Shown in pieces: positions 1 through 10,254 of a stretch of 64,000 nt of DNA. The notes beneath the pieces are model-generated. The model saw only the letters and a list, made by a program, of their open reading frames with translations. It did not search any database and was not told the DNA's origin. The stretch is from Kingdonia uniflora. Taxonomy: Eukaryota > Streptophyta > Magnoliopsida > Ranunculales > Circaeasteraceae. Position 1 is the first letter of the stretch, and each line of letters starts with the position of its first letter. Location of the stretch: NCBI GenBank assembly GCA_014058105.1, contig JACGCM010001209.1, forward strand, positions 143,383-207,382, read 5' to 3'. The position numbers and the translations under genes were made by a program.

Positions 1-2441
1 ATTAAATTTCAAAAATCAATTGGAAAACAACTAACCACGAAATCAACATGGGAAGAGTAAGTATAAAAAAGAAGAACAATTTATTGGAAAATTAAGAGAT
101 TAATATCTTTTTACCAAATTGGAAATAGTAGAATAAATCATAACCCTTACCGAGTTTTGAGCACAATCAATCCACACAAAAATCAGATTTCTCCTCCTCA
201 AATACAATAGTATAGATATATGCGATGAGATTATCAAACAAAACCTAATTAGAGGAAACAAAATTAGAAACTAACTTGTAAATGGTCTTCCTTAATTTTT
301 TTATATTTTTCTCTTTCTTTGAGTGATTGACGAAAAATGTTTTTGGGAACATTACATAGACTTACAAACAATACAATACAATAAAACAAAGATTTAGCCG
401 AATTAAAAAAAATTGGTTTGTCATTTCTCTCATTGACCATAAAACTGCCTGGCTTTTGCATCTCCATCTCAAGCACTAAATCTCATTTCTCATACCTGTG
501 TTTTTTCCTCCTAAAATGCAAAATCCGATTGTGCAGCTCACAAATGAAATTTTACAGCAAGCCCAATATCAGTCATGAAACTCGGATGGTTCTACATGAA
601 TGGTTGTATTTAGAGAGACCGATAATTAGCGTTGAAAGAGAGAGTAATTATTACTCTGTTGAGTTTTAGATTAAAGAGAGAGATGCAAGGGAAGATAAGA
701 GAAAGGGAATGGGGGATTGAGATAAACGTTTGAGGGAAGGGAATAAATTATTACATTCAAGATAAACTTAGAAGAATTAATAAAGTCATCTAAAGTGTAT
801 TTGCCTAATATAAATTTTGTATGTAAGAATCTAACAACAAATCAGAAAAAGATAAAGTTAGAAAGATACTGACATGTCACACTTATTTTCAGTAAGACAA
901 CAAACCATAGTGAAAAATAACATAATGACTTGATGTATTATACTGAAATTAAACCTTTATAATCAACTGAGATTAACCCGAATGGGTAATATATGAGAAA
1001 CAATGAACATCAGTGGTCAAAAAAATTAAAGCTACATATTAACCTGCCAAAGATTCCATTTTGAAAGATATCCATTTGTAAGTTCCAATCTGACTCAGCT
1101 TGCTTCAAATTACACATTCTCTGACTGAAACCTGATCCGAACAACGCCAAATTTTTCAAAACAAAAACAAAAAGGCATGACCTTGCAACACAATCAATCT
1201 AATTGGGATTAAAGGGAAAACAAATTTACCAAAATGAAACTTGAAACCGATTATGGGGCATGCAATGGGTCATCTGATAGTCTGGAAGGTGATCGGCCTT
1301 CATAGAGAATATGCTGCAAATATTATAGAGAAATTTTTCAACTGCCAAATAAAAAAATTACTAAATCAAACAACTACTGAACTGAAACTACAATAACAGA
1401 TATAATCTAAGATATTATGCAAATTTTGGGTGTGACAAAATTTGTAGTTTTATTCCTATCCCTCTGAATTACATCACTATTTGAGAGAGTAGGAGCAAAT
1501 GCTTAGCAAATACTGGACTCATTGTATTACAAATTAAATAAAATAAATCAATGAGAATAAAAGGAATCTTTCATTTTTCCCTTTGAATAACCACAAACCC
1601 ACAAAAATATCAAAATCAGAAATTAAAACATGGTAAGTTTTAGATTGTACGTACCTCTCTGAAATTTCTTTTGCAAGCCGACCTGGTATCGTTAAATACA
1701 AAATAGAAAATGGAGAGAAAAATATTTTTCACATACACTAATTTCCAATTGAATGCGAACCAAAACATGGTTATCAACCAAAATTCTGAAACGAAGCTAC
1801 CTTTCAACTCTACATAGAGGAATGAGAGGAAGGTCATGAGGGCCACCCAATTGAAATTTCTTGGGCATTTAAGGTTGTGGGAAATGGAAAAGAGAGGAAG
1901 AAGAAAAGAAACTGGACCCATCTCCATGAATGTTTGTAGAGAGAGAAGTCGTGGGAGAGGAGGCTTTAACTTGAAATTAAATCCAGTTGTTTGTTAATTG
2001 ACAAAATTTCCCACAACATCTATTAAGATGTAGGAATGGTAACGGTTATTGTTATGAGTTTTAGTTTTACCCTATTTGTGAAAATCCCACCAGTCACCTC
2101 TTACAAGCCACTGTAGGACAAAACAACTGTAAGAATTTATTCAACCACTTACCTGTTGGAGCAATGAGTTTCCCTTCACAAAATCAAACCAATCAGCCAT
2201 TAAGCTATAATGCTTATAGGAAAATGCTTCAATGTCTAAATTAAAAGGAACATTCATACCTTTTAGTGTTTCTTTCATTCTAAAAGAATAAGTTTAGGAA
2301 AGAGAGAAATTGTATTGTCTTTGATAACCATGCCTTTTATTGATTCTCTCACATTATACAATTTTCCGCAGAAATGAACAAAGTGAAGAAAAACTAATAC
2401 AGTCTACTGCAAACATGCCTTTCATGTTCTAGGATTTTCGG
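1..2441. other. Intergenic, AT-rich, no gene recognised
   Basis: No exon chain or protein family is recognisable on either strand. Open frames are short and of low complexity. Positions about 1770-1985 are repeated in diverged form at about 3945-4210. On the reverse strand the first copy holds a short open frame from 1927 that reaches a possible GT donor, so this may be a duplicated first exon with its leader. I cannot assign it. Confidence 0.5.
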
Positions 2442-3480
2442 TCATGCTTCAGTGACACCGACTTCAGCTGGTCGGAGAATACGATCGTGGAACATGTACC
2501 CCGGCTGCAAGACAAAAAAATACTGCAGGTTAATATTCTTAGCTTTTACAATATTGTATAGTAACTGGTACAGGTGAAGGTTGTTTAATATTAGTTAGTT
2601 ATATCAACAATCACTCAGTTAAATAACTCTGATCATTTCTGCAAAACTACTGTAAATAGTAATTGAAACATGAAGGAATGTTATAGGCTTTGCTTGAACC
2701 ACTGGAAATCTTTCCTGTAATTCAGAAATTGCTGACCATTGGATTAGCTAAGCTTTTCCTATCATTCATGTCTCACATTATAACTAAAGTATATACATAT
2801 CCTTTAGTGTTATGTTTCTTAACTAACATCCACAACTTGAAGAGAATAGAGGTTCTTACAAATTTGACCTTGCTTTAATGACCCATACAACTCACATGCA
2901 GACAAAAAAATATTTGATTCATCAAGTTCATACCTTAAGAACAACAGCAACAGTGCCTGGAGGCTTAGAAGCATCAGCTACTTGAAAGAGCGCATGGTGA
3001 CTGTTTGGATCAAACTGCTCCACTCCAAACTTTTTAAATGCCTGAAAGAATCCAGAAGGCTATTAAGTACAATGGGGTTCGGGAAAAGAAGAAGAAAAGA
3101 AGAAGAAAAGAAGTTGATACCACAATAATAAAAATATGTGATCATTCAACCAAAAAAAGAAGAAGATGTGATCATCTTGGATCAACATGAAAAGTGAACT
3201 ACATTAGAGCATTTCCAGTCAGTCTCTGGAAAGTCGAAAGAGTCCAAGAAAAAGGTAAGAGAAAATTGGAATACAACTTGACTTTCCCCAAAATTCAAGT
3301 ATAAATTCCGAGTAGAAACGGTATTAAAACAACCGCCGCCTCCCAATATTTGTGAATGCACAATACCATTGGGGATGCCTAATAATAATTATGCTAATTC
3401 AAGTTCAAGGGTAAGAGATATGTTACCTCCGCGAGCTGTTTCTCTGTCATTTCAACACCTTCCAAAAGCGTTTTTAAAAG
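2442..3480 (-). pseudogene. GrpE (Mge1-type) co-chaperone, 3' end only
   Basis: Three reverse-strand exons with correct GT/AG borders: 3480-3427, 3041-2934 and 2504-2442 (stop TGA at 2442-2444). They read as the C-terminal beta domain of GrpE, the nucleotide exchange factor of mitochondrial or plastid Hsp70. Landmarks are LLEGVEMTEKQLAE, then FKKFGVEQFDP, then SKPPGTVAVVLK, then the near-terminal RPAEVGVTEA. The targeting peptide and long coiled coil that should precede LLKTLLEG were not found: no acceptor AG lies directly upstream of 3480 and I saw no further GrpE exon up to 8 kb. About five residues are missing after EQFDP compared with the family as I remember it. I infer a 5'-truncated copy. 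It could be the tail of a real gene with a very distant 5' part. Confidence 0.7.
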
Positions 3481-6069
3481 TAAATGTAAACCAAAAGGCA
3501 AACATCAAAAGCTAGCAAATGGAGCATGTTAAACATTTAAACAAAATAGTTTTAAAGGAAGAACTTAAACATACCCCAATGGTTTGGGGAGTTACCCACA
3601 AAAAGAAAGTGGTATGCGGAGCAGTAGTAATTAGAATGAACTGAACCCCTATAATTTGAAATTCTATGTTATTGCTGCAATTATAGAGAGAGAAACAAAC
3701 TATTCTTTGTAAGATTCATAGACATAGATAAGAAAATATGGAATTGAGGCTAGAAATTCAAGTTCTTACCCGAAAAATCCATAGATCATAGCACCAATTG
3801 GAGGTTCCTCAAGTATGATTTATACCACAACAAAACCTCAAACTCAAGTTTGATTCTAATAAAAATCGATAGTCTGTCTGCTCCTCAATCACAGAAATTC
3901 GGTAAAGGGTTATCTTTAACTTGGAATTGATAGCGAAGCTAACTACAATAATCAACCAAAATTCTGAAACAATGATACCTTTCAGCTATACTTAGAGGAA
4001 TGAATATCATATAACTGAGAAGGATGAGGAAAATCATGAGGGCTTCCCGGAACATTTAGCATTGTGGAAAATGCAAAAAAGAGGATGAACAAAAGAAATT
4101 GATCCCACTTAAGCTCCATGAATATTTGTAGAGAGAAAAGTTAGAGTGTGGGAGAGGAGGAGCCTTTGAAATGGTGGAGAAGCTTTAACTTGGAATCAAA
4201 TATGAGTTGATGTTTAATTAACAAAATAAAGACTTAATAATGAAATTTAACTGCCACGTGGGACAAACATTGCCACGCGGGACAATCGACGCCACGTAGG
4301 ACAAAACTGAGATTTATAATATAGACTAGTTGTACTCGTGGCATACCACGGATGCACCCGTTGTATGATGACACGATGCATGCCTTCAGCAATACAACCA
4401 TACCCGTAGTGACAATTCAAAAATATATAATACTCGTAGTTCGTTAAATCCCTGGTCTTTGTCAATTACACTTTGTAAGACATATCGACCTCATTTATGG
4501 TGCTTTCTTTTACTAAAATAAAATGTGTACACTGTTGATTAATCTAATAAACACATCTCCTTGTTTTCTCACAAATTTGAATACCCCTAATTAATGTGTA
4601 CAAACAGGTGTTACTCCACCAATAACTACCCCTTCACCCGACCCATGTTCAAGGTTAAAATTATCACTGTCTACAAATAGTACAACACTTCCCCTTTAGT
4701 AATACATAGGATCTTTAATGATACTTTTTTGTATTATATATTGACTAATTTATAACATAAAGTATTGGATCTTAGGGGTTTGAACCGCCGTCACTTAAGA
4801 TAATTGGAATTTCATTTCCAACCCCAAGCGCTCTAAAGGTCAAATATTGTTTTGATAACAACTAAATACTAAAAATTTAATGTGCAAAAAAGATGTAATA
4901 AAAAAAGAGAAGAAAATAATCTTTTTCATGACATAGTGAGAAAAAGAAACATAAAGAATAACTTACCATTCCTTGAATAACTTGCCGCTCTATGTTTCCG
5001 GTTATAACCGTTGATTTCTGCTGGAGCAATGAAAAAACCCAAGAGTATTTATTTAAAACGATGCATCACAATCAAAGCTCGAAGATAATCTTGAAATAAA
5101 AATTTAAGGATAGACATGTTACAATTGAATGAATTAAGAAACATGACTACTGAAATAAGTCGGAGGACTACCTGTGGCGAGCCACGACTGCACTGGGTTG
5201 TATGATGACATGTTGTGTCCCTTCAGCACTACAACCCTAATGCGGTATGCCAAGCATAAATACCATTAGTGACAATTAAAATAAAAGTCTACCTGTATTT
5301 TGCTAAATCCCGTGTTTTTGTCAATTATGCTTTCTAAGACATGTCAACCTCATTATGGCCTACATGAAATTTGTGCACTATGATGATTGACCCAGTAAAT
5401 ACATCTCCCGTGACTTTGAATACGCTTTTCACGATTGATTTCATGTTTGTTTTCCCATGAAACTAAATACCCTTAATTAATGTGTACAAATCGGTGTTAC
5501 TCCACCAATAACTACCCCTTCACCCAACCTATGTTCAAGATTAAAAGTATCACTGTCCACAAATAATGCAACACTTCTCCTTTCATGATATATGATCTTT
5601 AATAGTATTTTTATATTATATACACACTAATTCATAACATAAAGTATTATGTTATTGGATTTTGGGGATTTGAACAGCCGCGACTTGAGATAATTGGAAT
5701 TTCATTTCCAACGCCAAACACTCTACAATTTTTATTTTTATTTTTATTTTAGCGCTATACCATTTGAGCTAAAGATCAAATATTGTTTAATAACAATTAA
5801 ATGCTAATAATCCAATATGCAAAAGTGTGAAATAAAAAAAGAGGGTGTTCAGATGGAACAATTTGATTTACTTAGCTAAAAGAGAGATCAGTCTGTCTTT
5901 GTATAAAAAACCCAATTCAGAGAGAACAATTTAATTTACTCAGTTATTTGTTTCATGCAAGAAAAGTATGTGAAACAAAAATCTGAGAAATCTTGGTTCT
6001 ATTGTTGTTGGTGTGTTTTGAACATTGTGATCTTTACTTTTTGATGTGTTTCTGCAATGTATGACACAG
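3481..6069. other. Intergenic with a diverged direct duplication
   Basis: No gene is recognised. About 4310-4870 and 5165-5800 are diverged direct copies: the same blocks appear in the same order, separated by indels. A possible lone exon lies on the reverse strand at 5020-4967: 18 open codons between an AG acceptor and a GTAAGT donor. I could not assign it to a family. A purine-rich GAAGAAAAG stretch lies at about 3090-3117. Confidence 0.45.
4310..5800. repeat. Two direct copies of a ~0.6 kb repeat
   Basis: Copy 1 (about 4310-4870) and copy 2 (about 5165-5800) share in order a block with TTGTATGATGACA, a TGTCAATTA block, a block starting near 4588 and 5464 with TTAATGTGTACAAA followed by GTGTTACTCCACCAATAACT, and a block with AATTGGAATTTCATTTCCAA. 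A short extra TTTTTA-rich insert is present in copy 2 near 5730. No protein is encoded. Origin unknown: unequal exchange, or two copies of a dispersed repeat. Confidence 0.75.
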
Positions 6070-6833
6070 TTATGAACATTCCTTTGGATTGAAGAGCACG
6101 GAGTCAAGAAAATTTGTTCGAAAACTTTCCGACACGATCCGTTCTCTGCTAGGATTAAAGGCACATTGTACTCCTACCTGGGCTGATTCTGTTTGTAAGA
6201 TAGTCAAAAAATTACCCTATGAAGAACCATACAAAAATGGTTCTCAGGTAAGATGTCTTAGCTTCGAAACAACGGGTTCCTCTGAGAATATTCAAGGTAC
6301 ATTTCATTGCTTTCCCTACACTTGAAACCTTACCATAGATCTCTAAACTTAAACTGTTTTGGTTTACTTTGTTTTTCACAGATGATATTGCTGCCTTGTA
6401 TGATCATCTAAACCGATTATACTTGCAGAGGAGGCAAGCTCTAAATGATTTTCTAGACTTGAAAGGTTAGTCATGTTATTTTACTTTTAACAGATGATCA
6501 AATTAAATTATTCATTAGCGTCCCTATTGGAATCAGAACTTAACTTGATAATGTCCTCAACAAAGTAAATTTGCTTCTATAGATTTTTTCTTTTCATCTG
6601 TGATCTTAGCATTTAGAGGATAATATGAGATTGTGTTTTCACTACCATTACTTTCATTACAGGTAATATTCGTGTATTATGTTGAATAAGGCCTATGGCG
6701 CCGAGGGAGGAAATATTTCTCCTTCAGGGATCTGTTGTAGCCGCAGATTCGAATAATGTTTTTCTGAATCTCAGGGAAAGTAAGAGCAAGCGTTACAACT
6801 TTGACACAGTTTTCCACCCGGGATCATCACATG
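6070..6833 (+). pseudogene. Kinesin-14 motor fragment with in-frame stop
   Basis: Three exon-like segments with GT/AG borders and compatible phases: 6070-6296, 6382-6465 and 6663 to about 6833. The second and third read LYLQRRQALNDFLDLKG followed by NIRV-C-x-RPMAP and then YNFDTVFHPGSS. This is the neck and first motor strands of a C-terminal-type (kinesin-14) kinesin, whose usual signature is L-K-G-N-I-R-V-F-C-R-I-R-P. The conserved arginine codon is TGA at 6683-6685, as expected from CGA to TGA. Sequence stops matching a kinesin after about 6833, before the P-loop, so there is no ATPase. The first exon is consistent with the region upstream of the neck but I recognise it less firmly. It is a dead fragment, opposite in strand to the GrpE piece. 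Confidence 0.75.
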
Positions 6834-7394
6834 TTTGTAAGAAAAAGAAATAGGACATAGTGAGAAAAAGAAATAGAAAAAATAACTTATCTAAATATCC
6901 AGGTAGCATTCCAACTTGTATGATCTCCACTTCTAAATACTGCATAAACTTTTGTTATCAGCATGTAACTAAGAGCACACAAACAACAAATCAATATAAC
7001 CCCAAATTTGTGGGAGTCAAATAAGTTCAATCATAGTATAATATAGCAAAATTAAAAAACTAAACAGAACCAAAGAATTGTAGATGATAATTCTGAAATT
7101 TACAGAAGAGGAAGAGGCGTGAGGTTGAATTATCGTGGTTGGAGAATTAAAAGAGATAACCTCTGAAATTTTATAGGAGTTTCTCTTCTACCAATTTGCT
7201 AGGATATTACTGGAAGTGTTTTGTATAAACTGTCATTTTCCCGAATTGGCGTCAGCTAATTGAACAACCAATCTACTAATCGGAGCCAAGACTCGTACGT
7301 ATAGCTGTAATTGATACACTCGAACACACAAATATAGACTCACATAATATGAAGATTTTACGTAGTCAATTCCCTTCCTAAGGTCTTACTTGTG

Positions 7395-7800
7395 CTCCTC
7401 CTTTATGTCATAGTTTCCAAAATAACCTCAATTAACTTCAGAGCCCTCATCCTATGAAATTATCTTAAAGTTATACTAATTACAGCTACAGTTTTCTCTC
7501 TCTATGTCTTCGAAAGCTTAATTACAGGGTCTGAACCGAACCATTACCACATGCCTAAATTTGAACTAAAAATTGAAGCTTACCTCAAACTCCATTACCC
7601 TCCTTGATGTCATAGTTTCCAAAATAACCTCAATTAACTTCATAACCCTCATCCTATGAAATTATCTTAAAGTTATACCAATTGCAGCTACAGTCTTCTC
7701 TTTCTATGTCTTCGGAAGCTTAATTGCAGGATCTGAAATGAACCATTAACACATGCCTAAATTTGAACTAAACCAAAAAATTGAAGCTCACCTCAAACAC
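7395..7800. repeat. 202-bp tandem duplication
   Basis: The word GTCATAGTTTCCAAAATAAC starts at 7407 and again at 7609, and following blocks (ATCCTATGAAATTATCTTAA, ACATGCCTAAATTTGAACTA) recur at the same offset with scattered differences. The repeat includes a reverse-strand exon end with its splice donor. Confidence 0.9.
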
Positions 7801-7982
7801 CATTACAGTCTTCTTATCATCCTCAATCATCGAATCCAGATCTTCATTTACCTTCTCCAAATCATAATTGTATGAATGAGCGATTTAAAGCTTTTCCCCC
7901 AAATCAAACGCTAACAGTTTAAACCAACGATTATGAGCGTGAGATCAAAAACCCCGAGGAAAATCGTCAAAGGTTGAGGGAA

Positions 7983-7983
<1 letters not shown>

Positions 7984-8030
<47 letters not shown>
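7984..8030. repeat. (GA)n microsatellite
   Basis: More than 20 uninterrupted GA units. On the reverse strand this is a CT-rich tract just upstream of an unassigned exon-like segment, as is frequent in plant 5' leaders. Confidence 0.95.
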
Positions 8031-8033
<3 letters not shown>

Positions 8034-9290
8034 GGTTTTGTTTAGAAGAAAGTATTTTTGTATCGGGGGAGGAGAACTAAAGTTTTTAGTCGGGATTGGG
8101 ATCTTTAGTTTTTAATCTTAAAATCTAAATTTCCAAAACTGCCCATCCTTGTGCGATTTTCGAGGCACCAACAATAAATCGTGATAAAACTTAGGTATGA
8201 CTTGTGGAAGTTCATAGGGTTCATCTGAAACTATACTTTCTATTTGTGATTTTCCTTCAAACTATATTGTGTAAATTGATTTACTTGCCACTGTGCATAT
8301 GGTATTTCTATATTTTTGCATGTTTTGTATTCCTTATAAAAAATCAGGCAACAATGATCCAAATAAATCAATATCTGAATAAACCACTTTAGCCCGCACG
8401 TGGGGGATTATGGATCGGATCATAATATTCTTTTAACCAAAAAAAATCCTTATTCGTAAAAATCCTTTTTATAAAGTCCTTCCGCAACTTCAACTTCATT
8501 CCATCTCCTCATTATACTTCCCATTGATTAATCGGTACCTAATGCTAAATTCGTTGTTCCTCTTTTCTAGTAAACTTATTCCTAATTTCCGTGAATGCTT
8601 AACATCTAAGACAATGAATCATGTAAAACTCGCATAAACACTATAGTCTTAGAAGCATTAACAACCTAATTATGGTTTAAGCAAAGATAACCCTTTTAAC
8701 AACAAAAATTCTAATTAAAACCATTGTAGATAACTGATAAACCCTAGAAAATAATCGACAACTACATCACAAACCTGATAAACCCTTAAACCAATTCCCC
8801 TCAAATTAAAACAACATGCAAACGTATCAAACACAATAATTCGTGAAATATTCGTACCACTTCCGAAGTTCTCCTCTTCTTCAACTTCATCATGAATCAA
8901 TCACACTCAAAGCATTGCTGAAATGCACCAACGCCGATCGATTCTCGACTCCAATTGTATATCAAATTCCACCAAAACTATCAGAATCACTGTTCAAAGA
9001 GGCATGATTCTTCGTTGTTTGAAAGATCGGATCTTAGTGAGAGAGAGAGCTCGTACCAGATTGCTTGAAGAAGATTTTTTTTTTTTTGAGAAAAAAAAGT
9101 GGATTTTTTTTTAGTCGGAGAGAGGTATTTAGCTTTTTCTCTTAAAACTTAGATTTTCAAAACTACCCCTCCATGTGCCAATCTCGAGACATCCACTCTC
9201 CATCTCAACCCCTCTTTGTTTCTGGACATAAGACAGACTTGTCCAAAGTGGCAAAAACACCGCCCTGTTATAATAAAGAGATAGAAGTTT

Positions 9291-9358
9291 AAAGGGAAAA
9301 CTACTAGGGATTTATATCACATGAGCTATCAAGTAGTATGGTCACAAAAAAAAATCAT
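9291..9358. repeat. Dispersed repeat end, copy 1
   Basis: The block AAAGGGAAAACTACTAGGGA, continuing to AAGTAGTATGGTCACAAAAA, is nearly identical to 35627-35693 inside an intron of the Aurora kinase gene, in the same orientation. It carries no coding sequence and ends in an A-run, suggesting a retroposed element end. Confidence 0.8.
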
Positions 9359-9890
9359 ACATCATGAGAATGAGAATTTCATTCCCGTGAAGATTGTGAA
9401 ATTTTGATAATGTTTATGTATGTATGTATATACTTATTTTTTGTTTTAATTTTACATTGTAATCGGATGCAAATAACTTCGTTGCTACAGCAAAAACGAG
9501 TAAAGGTTGAATCAGGATGAGTGAGGGGGGAGCTAATTTTTTTTAAAAAATATGCTTTAACAAAGACATCACTGTATAAGTGACGTTGTTTGCATTTAAC
9601 GTCGTTTAAAAAATGACATTGTTTGTGCTTATGTCTTTCAACGTCATTTACAAAGATGACGTTAATGCCTATCACGTAAGATATGGGTAAGAAATTATGT
9701 TGCTTTTTTTAAACTTCGATGTCATTTAAAAAGTGACGTGATTTCTCAAGAGCTACCAAGTCGCCTTAGTCAATTTAGCTTGCAAAAGTGACGTTATTTC
9801 TCTTTCACGTCACTTTATTAGTAACGTAAATACCCTTATTTGTTGTATTGTGTAAAAGAAATTTTTTAAAAGATAGTTTAGGAATATAAA
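9359..9890. other. Degenerate GACGT-rich subterminal repeats
   Basis: About 9560-9835 holds many short direct and inverted copies of a motif built on GTGACGTTGTTT / AACGTCATTTA-like words. Such clusters occur near the ends of some plant DNA transposons, CACTA type for example. No terminal inverted repeat pair could be confirmed. The cluster abuts the truncated left LTR of Copia-1. Confidence 0.4.
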
Positions 9891-10254
9891 AAAATCCTGT
9901 TGATCATCATCGTTTTTGAGATCATATAGGTTGAACAGAGAGATTGTGAGATTAGTTGTAATCGTTACTTTCTTCTTCTAGTGAAATCTCTTTACCCGTG
10001 GACGTAGGCATCGATTTTGCCGAACCACGTTAAATCTTGTGTGTGTAGGTAACCTTTACTATTCTGTGTTTTGAATTGTTTAGATCGTGTTTGCCTATTA
10101 ATACTCTATAGACTTGCATAAGAGAAAACAGAAATCGATAAGGAGGATTCGATCGTGCTATTACTGATTCTCGATCTTGGAACTTGCTGTTCTCGAGCTT
10201 GAACATTGCTATTCTTGATCTTGGTCCTGTTCTCGATCTGTATCTTTCCTAACA
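9891..10254 (+). repeat. Copia-1 5' LTR, 5'-truncated
   Basis: It matches 15847-16187 of the 3' LTR, starting at AAAATCCTGTTGATCATC and ending TCTTTCCTAACA. Relative to the 3' LTR it carries about 24 extra bp near 10195-10220, where a CTTG(A/G)ACATTGCT-like unit is repeated. The first part of the LTR is absent. Confidence 0.9.

Larger units (their letters stand above)
6834..9290. other. Intergenic with tandem duplication and (GA)n
   Basis: No complete gene is recognised. A 202-bp tandem duplication lies at about 7395-7800. On the reverse strand an open segment ending at about 7796 runs into a GTGAGC donor and its duplicate ends in a GTAAGC donor near 7590, so an exon end was duplicated. Upstream of it on that strand is the (GA)n tract, a common 5' leader feature. 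The piece reads DLDSMIEDDKKTVMVFE, which I cannot assign. 8040-8190 and 9110-9230 share the AAACTTAGATTTTC/AAAACTACCC-type ending, suggesting related repeat ends. Confidence 0.45.
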
